Of a stretch of DNA of 64,000 nt, positions 7,580-17,417 are shown one piece after another. The stretch spans positions 806,001-870,000 of the forward strand of contig CP021237.1 in NCBI GenBank assembly GCA_002151545.1, read 5' to 3'. Within the stretch, counting starts at the first letter, position 1, and each line of letters begins with the position of its first letter. Source of the stretch: Sphingobacteriaceae bacterium GW460-11-11-14-LB5. Its GTDB lineage: Bacteria; Bacteroidota; Bacteroidia; Sphingobacteriales; Sphingobacteriaceae. The notes under the pieces were generated by a model, which searched no databases, was not told the DNA's origin, and was given only the letters and a program-made list of their open reading frames with translations. The translations under genes and the position numbers were made by a program.

Positions 7580-8614
7580 TTATTGCTTTAAAGCTTCGCG
7601 TACTTTGGGTGCAATCTTGCTTCCGAATAACTCAATTGATTTCATCAAAGCTGCATGCGATGGACCACCTACATCCATGTGTGCAGAGAAACGCGTTAAA
7701 CCAAAGGTTTCTTCCATGGCTAAAATCTTCTCCACCGATTCGTTTACATCGCCAATAATTAACGCACCGCTACTGCTCCGGCCAGCATCGAACTGATTGC
7801 GTTGATAAGGTGCCCAGCCGCGCGATTTGCCAATTCTGTTCATCTGTGCCGAATAAAGCGGGTAATAGTAATCGGCAACTTCACTGCTGTTTTCGCCAAA
7901 TAAAGAATGCATGTGAACGCCAACTTCAAATTTATCCATATCATGTCCGTAAGCCTGATAAACTTTTTTATAGTAATCGAAAAGGGGCTTAAACTGTATG
8001 GGTTGACCGCCAATAATGGCAAACATTACCGGCAAACCTAATCTGCCAGCACGTTCTACTGATTCTGGTGTTCCACCAACGGCCACCCATATTTTTAAAT
8101 TGTCATTTATAGCTCTTGGTAATACTTCCTGGTTATTCAATTCTGGCCTGAATTTGCCTTTCCAGGTGATTTTAGGTGCTGCATTTATTTTAAGGAGTAA
8201 ATCTAACTTCTCTTCGTAAAGCTCGTCGTAATCTTGGAGGTTGTAGCCAAACAGGGGAAACGACTCAATAAAACTTCCCCGGCCAGCCATTAATTCGGCC
8301 CTGCCATTCGAAATTAAATCTATTGTGGCAAAATTTTGATACAATTTAACCGGATCGGAAGAACTTAAAACCGAAACGGCACTGCTTAGTTTAATATTTT
8401 TGGTTACGGTGGCTGCTGCAGCCAATATAATTTCAGGGCTCGATACCGCATAGTCAGGGCGATGATGTTCGCCAATGCCATAAAAATCTAAACCAACTTC
8501 GTCCATTAGTTTTATTTCTGCTATAATTTCCTGAAGTCTTTGCTGAGCGGGTTGAATTTCTCCCTTTGCATTGATCTGCAAATCGCCAAACATACCGATA
8601 CCTAATTCCATCAT
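7580..8614 (-). CDS. LLM class flavin-dependent oxidoreductase (luciferase-like)
   Basis: The 344-residue protein is a bacterial luciferase-like monooxygenase: it begins MMELGIGMFGDL, has DFYGIGEHHRPDYAVSSPE near residues 45-63 (the EHH motif of this subgroup) and KLSSAVSVLSSSDPVKLYQNFATIDL in the flavin-binding barrel. It probably uses FMNH2 supplied by a reductase to oxidise a small organic molecule; the substrate is unknown. The open frame extends to a TTG at 8632, but the ATG pair at 8614/8611 is preferred because a -7 promoter box overlaps the longer version. It stands alone. Confidence 0.87.
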   Translation of the reverse strand: MMELGIGMFGDLQINAKGEIQPAQQRLQEIIAEIKLMDEVGLDFYGIGEHHRPDYAVSSPEIILAAAATVTKNIKLSSAVSVLSSSDPVKLYQNFATIDLISNGRAELMAGRGSFIESFPLFGYNLQDYDELYEEKLDLLLKINAAPKITWKGKFRPELNNQEVLPRAINDNLKIWVAVGGTPESVERAGRLGLPVMFAIIGGQPIQFKPLFDYYKKVYQAYGHDMDKFEVGVHMHSLFGENSSEVADYYYPLYSAQMNRIGKSRGWAPYQRNQFDAGRSSSGALIIGDVNESVEKILAMEETFGLTRFSAHMDVGGPSHAALMKSIELFGSKIAPKVREALKQ

Positions 8615-8629
8615 GATAAATAATTTTAA

Positions 8630-8637
8630 CAAAGTTA
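8630..8637 (-). promoter_or_regulatory. -7 promoter box of the LLM oxidoreductase gene
   Basis: On the minus strand the octamer reads TAACTTTG, an exact TAnnTTTG match 15 bases before the ATG at 8614. It supports that start over the upstream TTG. Confidence 0.5.
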
Positions 8638-8691
8638 AGGGATATGGGCTAAGCCATTTTTGATGTATGGTAAGAAAAGTGAAGAAAATTA

Positions 8692-9126
8692 TTAGTCGGT
8701 AAATTTTCCCAGCGTGGTTAAAATGGTTTTTAGCTCATGATTGGAATAATCGAAGTTTGTGGATTCGATTTTAAACTTTTTGCCATTTTGTAAAACAATA
8801 CTAATGGAAGAATATCTTCTGCGTCCAAATGACTCATCATCAATAGCTTCTATTGTTTTAATTTCAGTCCACTTAAATTTCCCTAGTTTTAATAAGGTGA
8901 TTTCATTTTCATCCGCTATGATGGCGTATTCCTCTTGCTTAGCTATTAAGTTTTTAAAAAAGAAAATTAGAAAGACAACCGGTATCGACATTGTAATTAA
9001 TGTTGATTGAAGATAACTCAGGTCAAAGATAAATGTGAGATTAACTAAAAATAATGGGAACAAACCAAAAACATAAAGTAATGGTACTAAATTGCTGTTG
9101 TCTTTAACTTTTATCGATTTAATCAT
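8692..9126 (-). CDS. Two-helix membrane protein with a PH-like cytoplasmic domain, unknown
   Basis: I do not recognise a named family. The 144-residue protein has two membrane helices at about residues 14-34 and 40-60, then a soluble beta-rich segment (EYAIIADENEITLLKLGKFKWTEI) resembling bacterial PH-like domains, in which strands lead into a W-x-E/D-I motif. It has no obvious operon partner. A membrane-anchored binding module is a reasonable guess, nothing more. Confidence 0.6.
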   Translation of the reverse strand: MIKSIKVKDNSNLVPLLYVFGLFPLFLVNLTFIFDLSYLQSTLITMSIPVVFLIFFFKNLIAKQEEYAIIADENEITLLKLGKFKWTEIKTIEAIDDESFGRRRYSSISIVLQNGKKFKIESTNFDYSNHELKTILTTLGKFTD

Positions 9127-9224
9127 AAGAAATGATCGTTATTTTTACAGCTTCATCTAAATAAATGCATTATAAACACCATCTTCTTACTTATTCTTGA
9201 GTGTATCGAGGGTTTCTGGCTTGT

Positions 9225-9734
9225 TTATGGGGTTGTTGTAATAGGAAAACTATTAATTAATTTCCAGGGGCTTTCGTCTACTTGTTCAATCAAAGTTATC
9301 TCATTAAAACTTATTTCATGAGGTAATTTATAATTTTTTATCTGTTTGAAAATTTCATCAGTACACTGCGAATTTCTAGGGTGCATGAGCGTAATGTGAG
9401 GCAGCTGGAATCGTGGTGGGCTGATTATTCCTTTTAAGATAGAAGCCCTTAATTGGTCGAAATCATGATTATGGTTTTTACCGGGAATAAACACACCTTG
9501 CCCATTTTGGAACCGTTGAACAGCTTGAAGCTTAATTTTGATGGGATTGTTAAGTTTAATCGACACTATATTCGTTATAACCTTTTCCAACGCTTCAATT
9601 TCATCTTCCCTGCACAAAGTAATGTGGGCCGGAATTAAATGGTATTGAATGGGATTATACTCTGCCCTGATCTTCTCGATATTTTCGTTTTGTTCGGTGA
9701 GAAATAATGTAAGCTGGCGTCTGATTTTAGGCAT
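9225..9734 (-). CDS. 2'-5' RNA ligase / cyclic phosphodiesterase family protein (LigT-like)
   Basis: The 169-residue protein carries the two H-x-T motifs that define the 2H phosphoesterase superfamily: HITLCRED in the N-terminal half and PHITLMHPRN in the C-terminal half. The length (about 170-190) fits LigT/CPDase proteins, which hydrolyse 2',3'-cyclic phosphates or join RNA ends in vitro. Natural substrates are generally unknown. It is monocistronic, with a 380-base non-coding gap upstream. Confidence 0.83.
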   Translation of the reverse strand: MPKIRRQLTLFLTEQNENIEKIRAEYNPIQYHLIPAHITLCREDEIEALEKVITNIVSIKLNNPIKIKLQAVQRFQNGQGVFIPGKNHNHDFDQLRASILKGIISPPRFQLPHITLMHPRNSQCTDEIFKQIKNYKLPHEISFNEITLIEQVDESPWKLINSFPITTTP

Positions 9735-10114
9735 AACCGAAGATAAAGTGAGCTGAACTGTTAATTTCCTAATTTAAGTATTCATTCTGATTTGAAAACG
9801 AAAGTTCTGTAGTTGTTGGCCTTTATAACCGAACGGTTAGCTCCTGATATGGTGCCAAAAGAATCCCAACTTGGTTACTAAAGCAATTGTAGTGGTTCTC
9901 ATTTGTCACCAGAAGGAACAGAACTTTAGGAACCGATAAGCATTGGTATTGCTTTCCAAATAAAGAAAATGTATCGATCCTAATGGCAGGAAAGATTCTG
10001 AGACAAGCTCAGAATGACGTATCTGTAGAAACAAGTTCAGCATGACGATCTCTGGCCCAAAACTAACAACTGGTAACTGTAGCAATAAACTGGCAATTGA
10101 AAACTGCCAACCAG
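9735..10114. other. Intergenic region with degenerate repeats
   Basis: No gene is visible in these 380 bases. Two hairpin-like repeats occur at about 9993-10045 (TGAGACAAGCTCAGAATGACG and AAGTTCAGCATGACG), part of a dispersed family also seen at 17.5, 42.2, 45.1, 55.5 and 62.2 kb. A low-complexity stretch of AACTGGTAACTG / AACTGGCAATTG type runs from 10060 to 10112. Confidence 0.6.
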
Positions 10115-11971
10115 TTACTCGATCTTCTTTCCCTTCATGGCCGTAGAAATCGCTGCATCCATTACACGCTCAGCAAAGGGACGCGTAAATTCGTTCAGTT
10201 CATCTGCTCTTTTCAGAATGGTATCTTTTTCCTGCGTAGCTAAAGCGGTTCTGAGCGCTTCTATATGTACTTTGGTTTCTGCAATTTCGGTTTCTGTTAA
10301 ATGCTCAGCATGTTTTTCGATAAAACGTTCGGCGGTGTAAAGCAATTGTTCGCCCTCGCTTCTCGCTTCAATAAGCATACGTTGTTCTACATCACTTTTA
10401 GCATGTTCTATACTATCCAGGAGCATTTTCTCCACGGTATCGTCACTTAAGCCATAACTTGGTGTAATTTCGATCTCCTGTTTAACGCCAGAGCGTAATT
10501 CTATCGCCTGAACGGTTAAAATTCCGTCGGCATTCAATAAAAAATTAATGTCTACTTTCGGCAAACCGGCAGGCATTGCAGGAATTCCCTTTAAGTCGAA
10601 CTCGGCCAATTTTCTATTTTCTTTCACTAAATCGCGCTCGCCCTGATAAACAGAAATTTTCATATTTACCTGTCCATCTATTGAAGTGGTGTACTGGCGA
10701 CCCGCTTTAGTTGGTACTTTGCTGTTGCGGGCAATAATTACATCCATCAGGCCACCCATGGTTTCGATACCCAAAGAAAGAGGGGTTACGTCTAACAACA
10801 AGATATCAGAGCGGTTTCCGGCCAGAACATCAGCCTGAATTGCTGCACCAAGTGCTACCACCTCATCAGGATTGATATTATCCTGTGGTTTTTTGCCGAA
10901 GAAATTTTCTACCGCCTGTTTTACATAAGGCGTACGGGTAGAGCCACCCACTAAAATCACTTCGTCTATATCGCTTGCCGATAGATCAGCATCGCTTAAT
11001 GCATTTTTACATGCGGTTATGGTTTCTTCAACTTTTGCCGAAATTAACTGCTCAAAGGTTTGTTTATCCAATGTGCACCAGATTTCGCCAACCTGCTCGT
11101 TATATAAATTTTGGGTAGATAATGCTTTTTTAGCAGCCTCAGCTTGTAGGCGTAAGGTTTGCATCAAAATATTGTCTTGGGCAACTACGGCTACATCGAG
11201 GTTGTTTTTCTCCAGCCAGTAATTTAAAATGGCCCGGTCAAAATCGTCACCACCTAAATAGGTATTGCCGTTGGTCGCCAACACTTCAAATATTCCGTTC
11301 TGGATCTGTAAAATAGAAACATCAAATGTTCCACCGCCTAAATCGTAAACTGCAATGGTTTTTTGTTGTGTTGGATCTAAACCAATTCCGTATGCCAAAC
11401 TTGCTGCAGTGGGTTCATTTACAATACGCATCACGTCCAGGCCGGCCAGTTTTCCGGCATCTCTTGTGGCCTGGCGCTGGCTATCATTAAAATATGCCGG
11501 AACAGTGATTACCGCTCTGTTGACAGGCGTTTTTAAAGCGTGTTCTGCTCTTGCTTTAAGCTCTTTCAAAATTTCTCCCGATAATTCGATGGGCGTATAA
11601 AAGCGGTCGCCGGCATGGATTTTTACCAATGCATCGCTATCGTCGTCTATAATTTTGTAAGAGAAAATATCTTTATGTTCGGCCACATCTTTATAAGAGC
11701 GGCCCAGTAATCTTTTTACCGAAAAAATGGTGTTTGAAGGATCGGTGGTTAAAAATTCTTTCGCCTCATTCCCCACAATGGCTTCGTTCTGGTTATTAAA
11801 ATAAACCACTGATGGTACCAAAATCCCTTTACCTGCATCGTTAATTACCTGCGGATTTTTATCGGGATTGATAAAAGCCACCAAACTATTGGTTGTACCT
11901 AAATCTATTCCAACTATAATTTCTTCCTTCTGAAACGAACCTGTAGCAAGGTTAATCGATATTTTTGCCAT
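10115..11971 (-). CDS. hscA: Hsp70-family chaperone, HscA type
   Basis: The 618-residue protein is an Hsp70: [13 protein letters not shown] (phosphate loop 1), [31 protein letters not shown] and [13 protein letters not shown] are all present, followed by the substrate domain with [17 protein letters not shown]. The N-terminal extension [17 protein letters not shown] before the ATPase domain and the total length match HscA, the chaperone that helps release Fe-S clusters from IscU, rather than DnaK (about 635-640 residues). The start at 11971 is chosen over a TTG-type extension because it follows a -7 box. No hscB or iscU is adjacent, while ferredoxin and iscX lie 29 kb away. Confidence 0.85.
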   Translation of the reverse strand: MAKISINLATGSFQKEEIIVGIDLGTTNSLVAFINPDKNPQVINDAGKGILVPSVVYFNNQNEAIVGNEAKEFLTTDPSNTIFSVKRLLGRSYKDVAEHKDIFSYKIIDDDSDALVKIHAGDRFYTPIELSGEILKELKARAEHALKTPVNRAVITVPAYFNDSQRQATRDAGKLAGLDVMRIVNEPTAASLAYGIGLDPTQQKTIAVYDLGGGTFDVSILQIQNGIFEVLATNGNTYLGGDDFDRAILNYWLEKNNLDVAVVAQDNILMQTLRLQAEAAKKALSTQNLYNEQVGEIWCTLDKQTFEQLISAKVEETITACKNALSDADLSASDIDEVILVGGSTRTPYVKQAVENFFGKKPQDNINPDEVVALGAAIQADVLAGNRSDILLLDVTPLSLGIETMGGLMDVIIARNSKVPTKAGRQYTTSIDGQVNMKISVYQGERDLVKENRKLAEFDLKGIPAMPAGLPKVDINFLLNADGILTVQAIELRSGVKQEIEITPSYGLSDDTVEKMLLDSIEHAKSDVEQRMLIEARSEGEQLLYTAERFIEKHAEHLTETEIAETKVHIEALRTALATQEKDTILKRADELNEFTRPFAERVMDAAISTAMKGKKIE

Positions 11972-12480
11972 GGGCACAAAAGTAAGCAAATGTTGTACTA
12001 AAATTGTTGAAATGTTGTAAAGTTGAAATGTTAAATAGATTAAATTTGATTTCTTTCAAATACGGTTAGTATTAGGTAATGAACGCTCCGGTAATTCTTT
12101 GGTTGCAGCAGCCCTGCTGTCCCTCCCGCCGATTGAAGGATCGGCTCCGTACCATCAGGTTTATTTAACGAGGGTGCTGTTACCCGAGCGAAATTCGTCA
12201 CAGATAAAATTTACTCCCGAATCTATACTAATGTTATGTTCAATATAAAAAGGCGCATATAATGTCCAGTAAATTCTGCAGAAAAGCGCTGATTTGTCAT
12301 TGTATGCTGCGTTAATCTGTGTGATCAGCGGGAAATGAATAGCCACTATAAAATTAACTTATCACTAGTGGTCTTTGAGACACAGACCACGGAATCAGAA
12401 TCTATACTAATTTCTTCTTCAAGCCACTATACTTCGGACCTCAGACTCCCGACTTCGGACTCTCGACTAAAGACTCCGGA
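11972..12480. other. Non-coding region between hscA and glycosyltransferase gene
   Basis: About 500 bases hold no convincing gene. A GC-rich segment at about 12100-12165 (CAGCAGCCCTGCTG and CCGATTGAAGGATCGG, both self-complementary) looks like a folded repeat. A degenerate GACTC/GGACT array follows at about 12435-12484, directly after the 3' end of the glycosyltransferase gene. Confidence 0.55.
11977..11984 (-). promoter_or_regulatory. -7 promoter box of hscA
   Basis: The minus strand reads TACTTTTG, an exact TAnnTTTG match, five bases before the ATG at 11971. The transcript would be almost leaderless. Confidence 0.5.
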
Positions 12481-13716
12481 CTACTTTTTATTCTTCTCTT
12501 CGATCCACAAACTCATGTATTTGGTGCTCTGTACCGTGTGATGATTTAGGATTTGTCCGAAAAAGTTATTTTGTCGGTGTGTAATTAAATTTGAAGCCAA
12601 TCTTTCAACTTCTTTAATAAATGGATCGGCAAAATATTTTGCTGAATACCTTTGGTTAATAATCTGTACGCCATTTTGCTGTGCCATTTGCCATGTATTT
12701 TTATCCTGATAGAGTTTTACAGCTTCTTCGATAAAAAGGTCCAGATCATCTTCGATACTGCCGTTCCAATCTAAATCTCCTTTCATGGCTTCTGCACCAA
12801 CGGATGTGGTAACCGACGGCGTACCCACCTGCATGGCATCAATAAATTTACCTTTTACACCCGCGCCAAACTGAATGGGGGCAAGTAATATTCGATGTTT
12901 AGCAATGGTATCTTTGGCATCTAGAGCCCTTCCCTTAATTAAAAACTTTTCGTTTTTGTTATCCAACTGCAACACTTTTTGCGATGCATAAGATCCGTAT
13001 ACATTTAAATTAACATTTGGAAGCCTTTTTCTGAGTGTAGGCCAGATTTTGGTTTTTAAAACCTGTACGGTGTTCCAGTTGGGTTCGTGAAGGAAATTGC
13101 CAATGAAAACAAAATCTGCCCGATCTTCAAAAGGGATCCAGTTTTCGATCGCCTGCTGATCGATTTCGTTTTCCAGAAAGGGTAAATAATAAATCAGCGA
13201 CGAATCAATTTTGAACTGCGTTTTCAGGATATTCATTTCCACTTCAGAAATGATCAAAGATAAATCGCAGCGTAAAATGGAAGCAATTTCTCTCTTCGCC
13301 GTATCCGAGAATAAATCTAAGGCTTGTTTCTTCTTGTCGCTTTGCTGGCGGGCACTCCTCAGGCAGTGTAAATCTTCAGTATCTAAAATTCTAAGGGCAT
13401 TTGGGCATTCCTGCTGAACCCTCCAGCCATATTGTTCTTCTACCATAAAACGGTCGAACAGCACTATTTCCGGATTTAATTCTTTCAGAAATACGTTGAA
13501 GCTTTCGTCGTTCAGTTTGATTTGTTGTTCAACAACGCTAGTCTTACTAAAATCAAAACTGAAATCGCTTTTTGATGCTGCCGATGCAAATGTGATTTGA
13601 TAACCTTCAGACAGAAATAGATCAACCAACTGGACCATCCTTGTACCGGCTGCCGATGAAGTGGGCTCGGGCCAGACAAATCCAATAATCAATAATTTCT
13701 TAACACTTGTATTCAT
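12481..13716 (-). CDS. Glycosyltransferase (GT-B fold, family 4-like)
   Basis: The 411-residue protein has two Rossmann-like halves as in GT-B transferases. The N-terminal half begins KKLLIIGFVWPEPTSSAAGTRM; the C-terminal half has ADFVFIGNFLHEPNW, then HRILLAPIQFGAGVKGKFIDAMQVGTPSVTTSVGAEAM, the donor-nucleotide-binding region with the G-A-G-V-K-G-K loop typical of this family. It probably adds a sugar to a surface polysaccharide or lipid. The acceptor is unknown and there are no capsule or LPS genes next to it. Confidence 0.82.
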   Translation of the reverse strand: MNTSVKKLLIIGFVWPEPTSSAAGTRMVQLVDLFLSEGYQITFASAASKSDFSFDFSKTSVVEQQIKLNDESFNVFLKELNPEIVLFDRFMVEEQYGWRVQQECPNALRILDTEDLHCLRSARQQSDKKKQALDLFSDTAKREIASILRCDLSLIISEVEMNILKTQFKIDSSLIYYLPFLENEIDQQAIENWIPFEDRADFVFIGNFLHEPNWNTVQVLKTKIWPTLRKRLPNVNLNVYGSYASQKVLQLDNKNEKFLIKGRALDAKDTIAKHRILLAPIQFGAGVKGKFIDAMQVGTPSVTTSVGAEAMKGDLDWNGSIEDDLDLFIEEAVKLYQDKNTWQMAQQNGVQIINQRYSAKYFADPFIKEVERLASNLITHRQNNFFGQILNHHTVQSTKYMSLWIEEKNKK

Positions 13717-13841
13717 TTACCTGCAAAATAAGTTCTTTTTTTTCGGCTCCCGCAGATAAATCTGATTTTCGTGGAGTGAAATGTAAAACCTGCATCATCT
13801 TTTAAATCTGCGGGAGATATTAAACGTATCTGAAATATTCC

Positions 13842-13849
13842 TAATTTTG
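13842..13849 (+). promoter_or_regulatory. -7 promoter box of miaE
   Basis: TAATTTTG matches TAnnTTTG exactly and ends 21 bases before the ATG at 13871. Its last three bases form the TTG of a longer open frame, which argues that the longer frame is not the translated one. Confidence 0.5.
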
Positions 13850-13870
13850 CAGTTCAATTACAAGCACTAC

Positions 13871-14452
13871 ATGTTAGGATTAAAATTATTGACAGACCCA
13901 CGTTGGGCAAATATTGCGGAATCGAATTTAGAAGAAATTTTATCTGACCATGCCTGGTGCGAACAAAAAGCGGCAACCAATGCCATTACGTTAATCACTC
14001 AAAACTCTGAACATCAGGATCTGGTAGATGAATTAACTGCGATTGCCATTGAAGAGATGCAACATTTCCAGATGGTTATTGAAATTATAAAAAAACGTGG
14101 TTATACCTTAAGCCGCGAGCGGAAAGATGATTATGTAGGCCGTTTGGTGAAATTCAGTAAAAAAGACGGAAGCCGCAATATGGCTTTTATTGACAGGTTA
14201 TTGTTTGCGGCAATGATTGAAGCCAGAAGTTGTGAGCGTTTCAGGGTGCTTTCGTTAAATATAAAAGATCAGGAACTGGCTAAATTTTATCATGAGCTAA
14301 TGGTTTCTGAAGCCGGACATTATACTACATTTTTAAATTTTGCCCGTAAATATAGTACCGATGTGGATGTAGATAAACGCTGGAAGGAATGGTTAGATTT
14401 TGAAGGAGAACTGATCCAGAGTTTCGGAACGAGAGAAGCGATACACGGATAA
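13871..14452 (+). CDS. miaE: tRNA-(ms2io6A)-hydroxylase
   Basis: The 193-residue protein is a MiaE-type diiron hydroxylase, which hydroxylates the isopentenyl group of ms2i6A37 in tRNA using oxygen. Carboxylate and His ligands fall in a helical-bundle pattern: E and H in ESNLEEILSDHAWCEQKA, EEMQH, EARSCERF and SEAGHYTTF. The start MLGLKLLTDPRW at 13871 fits the family better than the upstream TTG. It stands alone between a glycosyltransferase and a DUF3810 gene. Orthologues are annotated the same way across Bacteroidota; activity is not directly tested here. Confidence 0.88.
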   Translation: MLGLKLLTDPRWANIAESNLEEILSDHAWCEQKAATNAITLITQNSEHQDLVDELTAIAIEEMQHFQMVIEIIKKRGYTLSRERKDDYVGRLVKFSKKDGSRNMAFIDRLLFAAMIEARSCERFRVLSLNIKDQELAKFYHELMVSEAGHYTTFLNFARKYSTDVDVDKRWKEWLDFEGELIQSFGTREAIHG

Positions 14453-14497
14453 TTCAGTTTGCAATTTTCAGTTTTTCATAACCAACTGAAAACATGA

Positions 14498-15634
14498 TTA
14501 ATTGCGTTGAAGATCTTTAGTGATCCAATTTTCTGATGAACCTCGGGATAAGCTTTTTTCTAAATCTTTTTTATGGTAGTTGTATAACCAGAGTACAATA
14601 TCCTGATAGCTGTTAATTCCTTTTTTCTGGTTGTTTAGTTTCAATAACCGATCAAAAGCTACGCTCATATATTTCGACATATCGGAATTATTTTTTAGCC
14701 AGAATTGGTTTTCGGTTTTAAAATCTGCTAATACTGTAGGAGCAATGCGCTCAAAAATCATTTGGTAATCGTTTGGGGATTTTACTCTGATTTCCCACAA
14801 AATACTGCGGAACATACAATAATAACCCGCATATTGGAAATTGATATCATCGCTTTTGATGGCCGTGATATAGCCTAATAAATTGGCTTCATCTTCTTTT
14901 GCAATACCTGTTTGATGTGCAATCTCATGGCAAATGGTAAAAGGTAAAATAAATGGAGGTAGATTCATATTAATGTTAGCCTCTCCACTTAATGGGTTGT
15001 AATAACCTTCAATGCCACTTTTTGCTACGTAACCGGCAAATAAACACGGTTTTACGCTGGTTATAGCATAGTTAAAAGCAGTATTCTGTTTAGCTTGTAG
15101 TTGATAGCTTAGCGCTGCTGTTTTTGATAGACCCGCAACCGAATATAACTTTGGCCTGCTATTCATACTATCTATCTTAAGCTTTAAGTGCGTAATCCTG
15201 ATGAGAAAGTATTTTCCTAACGTTACCAGCTGGGCAGTGTTGTATTTTTCGTTGGCTATACCCAGTTTTGTTGCTATTGCTGGTCGCGAGTAGTTTAAGG
15301 CCCAGCTTAATTTGAAAACAAGATAAAGTACTAAAATAAGGTTGAGGCATTTAATCCCAATCTGTTTTAAGCTGATTGCTTTTGCCCGATACTTTTTGAA
15401 GGTTTTGAAAAAATACCACAATAAATATGCAACCAACAGGATGTAGAGTATATCGCCAATGGCGAAGGGGAAAGGGGAGCTTAAAAACCTTAGCAGTTTA
15501 GAAATTAACGGATAGAAGTTGTTGAAATAAATTTTTTCGGTTAAGTTTTCACTTAATCCGATCAGAAAAACTAAAAAAGCGGCTGTTGCAATGATAAACG
15601 TTTTAGAACGAACTAACTTTTTAAATGAGATCAA
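14498..15634 (-). CDS. DUF3810 family membrane-bound putative metallopeptidase
   Basis: The 378-residue protein has three membrane helices in the first 120 residues, then a soluble domain containing ICHEIAHQTGIAKEDEAN, an H-E-x-x-H zinc-protease motif with a downstream Glu. This matches DUF3810. The only available start is TTG at 15634, one base after the TGA of the upstream 126-residue gene, so the two are probably translationally coupled. The protease role is inferred from the motif; the substrate is unknown. Confidence 0.8.
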   Translation of the reverse strand: MISFKKLVRSKTFIIATAAFLVFLIGLSENLTEKIYFNNFYPLISKLLRFLSSPFPFAIGDILYILLVAYLLWYFFKTFKKYRAKAISLKQIGIKCLNLILVLYLVFKLSWALNYSRPAIATKLGIANEKYNTAQLVTLGKYFLIRITHLKLKIDSMNSRPKLYSVAGLSKTAALSYQLQAKQNTAFNYAITSVKPCLFAGYVAKSGIEGYYNPLSGEANINMNLPPFILPFTICHEIAHQTGIAKEDEANLLGYITAIKSDDINFQYAGYYCMFRSILWEIRVKSPNDYQMIFERIAPTVLADFKTENQFWLKNNSDMSKYMSVAFDRLLKLNNQKKGINSYQDIVLWLYNYHKKDLEKSLSRGSSENWITKDLQRN

Positions 15635-15635
15635 A

Positions 15636-16016
15636 TCACTTGTAGATTATAAAAAACAATAATATGGCAAGCAACAGGAAGAGTAATATTTTTCTGAACC
15701 ATCGCTGCTGTTCTGCTTTTCTAAGGTATCCATCTTTTTTTAATTCCCAAGAAAAAATAATTTCGATAAAAGTTATCGGCTCAAAGATAAAATCAAAAAC
15801 TGAGTACGATTCTTTTGCTCTTTTTAATTCTTCTAATTTAACTTTTTGTTTGGACAGGTGTTTGGCCTGTTTGATTTTTGATTCATCAACCTTCCTTAAA
15901 ATTAGCACTGATTGAGCTTCCTGTAAAGCTGTTTCATTCCATTCATCGGGAGCGCCTACAATTAACAGGAGTTCTTCCGTTGTTCTATCTTTTATGGGTG
16001 GGGTGAAAGGGGGCAT
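15636..16016 (-). CDS. Small membrane-anchored protein, unknown
   Basis: The 126-residue protein is not one I recognise. The N-terminal part is soluble and charged (IKDRTTEELLLIVGAPDEWNE), followed by a lysine-rich, probably helical segment at about residues 48-68, and a single hydrophobic helix at the very C-terminus (LLFLLLAILLFFIIYK), so it is tail-anchored. It lies directly upstream of, and is coupled to, the DUF3810 peptidase gene, which suggests a shared function. Confidence 0.65.
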   Translation of the reverse strand: MPPFTPPIKDRTTEELLLIVGAPDEWNETALQEAQSVLILRKVDESKIKQAKHLSKQKVKLEELKRAKESYSVFDFIFEPITFIEIIFSWELKKDGYLRKAEQQRWFRKILLFLLLAILLFFIIYK

Positions 16017-16069
16017 AACAAGAAATCACCTTAGTTTCTATTGTCGCATATAGGTTAAGCTAAGCAAAT

Positions 16070-17404
16070 CTATCTTGCAAAAGTTAGGCGTTTTCCGATC
16101 TGATCGGTCGTGAATTTGCCATTTTGATAAGCTAAATTTCCTGATACGAAAGTGTGGCTAATACTGGCCTGGAAGGTATCTCCATCAAAGGGGCTCCAGC
16201 CGCACTTATAGAAATTATTAAGTTTAGTTACTTTCCACGAATCTTTCAGGTTTACCAGGACTAAATCTGCCCAGTAGCCTTCACGGATGAAACCGCGTTT
16301 TTCGATATCAAAACAGATAGCCAGATTGTGCGCGGTTTTTTCGACAATTTTCTCCAGAGAGATTTTACCCTGTAGATGCATTTCCAGCAAAGCGGGCAAT
16401 GCATGTTGCACTAACGGACCACCAGATGGCGCTTGTGAATAAGGCTGCTGTTTTTCTGCCAGTGTATGTGGGGCATGATCTGTTGCAATCACATCGATAT
16501 AATTTTCAAGAACACCTCTGAGTACGCCTTTTTGATCATCTTCCGTTTTTACTGCAGGGTTCCATTTGATGAAATTTCCTTTCGAAGCATAATCCTGGTC
16601 ATTAAACCAAAGGTGATGTACGCAAGCCTCAGCCGTAATTTTTTTGTCTTTTAGTGGCGTAATGTTATCAAATAAAGCAATTTCTTTTGCTGTAGAAATG
16701 TGGAGGATATGCAGACGCGTTTGATAAGTTTTTGCCAGTTCGACTGCTAGTGATGATGATTTATAACAAGCCTCCGCGCTTCGGATTAAAGGATGCATCT
16801 CTATCGTTAAATCTTCACCGTATTTGGCTTTAAATTCGGCCAGATTATGGCGAATGGTCGCTTCATCTTCGCAATGGGTAGCCACCAATATTGGTGCTTT
16901 GCTAAAAATGTTTTCTAAAGTTTTTTCGTTATCCACTAGCATATTCCCGGTTGATGAACCCATAAAAACTTTAATGCCGCAAACATTTTTAGGATCGGTT
17001 TTTAAAACTTCTTCAATATTGTCGTTACTGGCGCCCATGTAAAAGGAATAATTGGCCAATGAGGTTTGGGCAGCAATTTCGTATTTATCAGCTAATAAAT
17101 CCTGTGTTAAAGTATTGGGCACAGTGTTGGGCATTTCCATAAAAGAGGTAATCCCGCCAGCTACAGCGGCCATACTTTCGGTAAAAATATCGGCTTTATG
17201 GGTTAAACCGGGCTCACGAAAATGGACCTGGTCATCAATCATTCCTGGTAAAAGGTATTGTCCTTCTGCATTAATTTCTTGTGCATCAGGTGCAGACAGA
17301 TTTTGGCCGATTTTGGCTATCAATCCATCTTTTATCAATACATCGGCAACAATTTTTTGTCCTTCGTTTACAATTGTAGCGGCTTTTATCAGGTAAGTAT
17401 TCAT
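16070..17404 (-). CDS. pyrC: Dihydroorotase (amidohydrolase family)
   Basis: The 444-residue amidohydrolase fits class I dihydroorotase, which closes carbamoyl aspartate to dihydroorotate in pyrimidine synthesis. YLLPGMIDDQVHFREPG supplies the H-x-H-like entry (the first His is Gln here: QVHFREP), FMEMPNT the family signature, GIKVFMGSS the lysine (carboxylated) region, ATHCEDE and LHILHIST the zinc His residues, and ATDHAPHT the catalytic Asp. A related hydantoinase or allantoinase is possible, but this is the form normally annotated as dihydroorotase in Bacteroidota. It stands alone with a near-leaderless promoter. Confidence 0.83.
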   Translation of the reverse strand: MNTYLIKAATIVNEGQKIVADVLIKDGLIAKIGQNLSAPDAQEINAEGQYLLPGMIDDQVHFREPGLTHKADIFTESMAAVAGGITSFMEMPNTVPNTLTQDLLADKYEIAAQTSLANYSFYMGASNDNIEEVLKTDPKNVCGIKVFMGSSTGNMLVDNEKTLENIFSKAPILVATHCEDEATIRHNLAEFKAKYGEDLTIEMHPLIRSAEACYKSSSLAVELAKTYQTRLHILHISTAKEIALFDNITPLKDKKITAEACVHHLWFNDQDYASKGNFIKWNPAVKTEDDQKGVLRGVLENYIDVIATDHAPHTLAEKQQPYSQAPSGGPLVQHALPALLEMHLQGKISLEKIVEKTAHNLAICFDIEKRGFIREGYWADLVLVNLKDSWKVTKLNNFYKCGWSPFDGDTFQASISHTFVSGNLAYQNGKFTTDQIGKRLTFAR

Positions 17405-17409
17405 GGTTT

Positions 17410-17417
17410 CAAAGGTA
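17410..17417 (-). promoter_or_regulatory. -7 promoter box of dihydroorotase gene
   Basis: The minus strand reads TACCTTTG, an exact TAnnTTTG match, five bases before the ATG at 17404. The mRNA is therefore expected to be leaderless or nearly so. Confidence 0.5.

Noticed and set aside
10115..11971. DnaK instead of HscA
   Set aside because: The N-terminal extension, 618-residue length and lack of a Gly-rich acidic tail fit HscA; grpE and dnaJ are at another locus.
12161..12346. Short frame on the minus strand between hscA and the glycosyltransferase gene
   Set aside because: Composition and sequence look random and it overlaps a repeat-like segment; no start signal or family resemblance.
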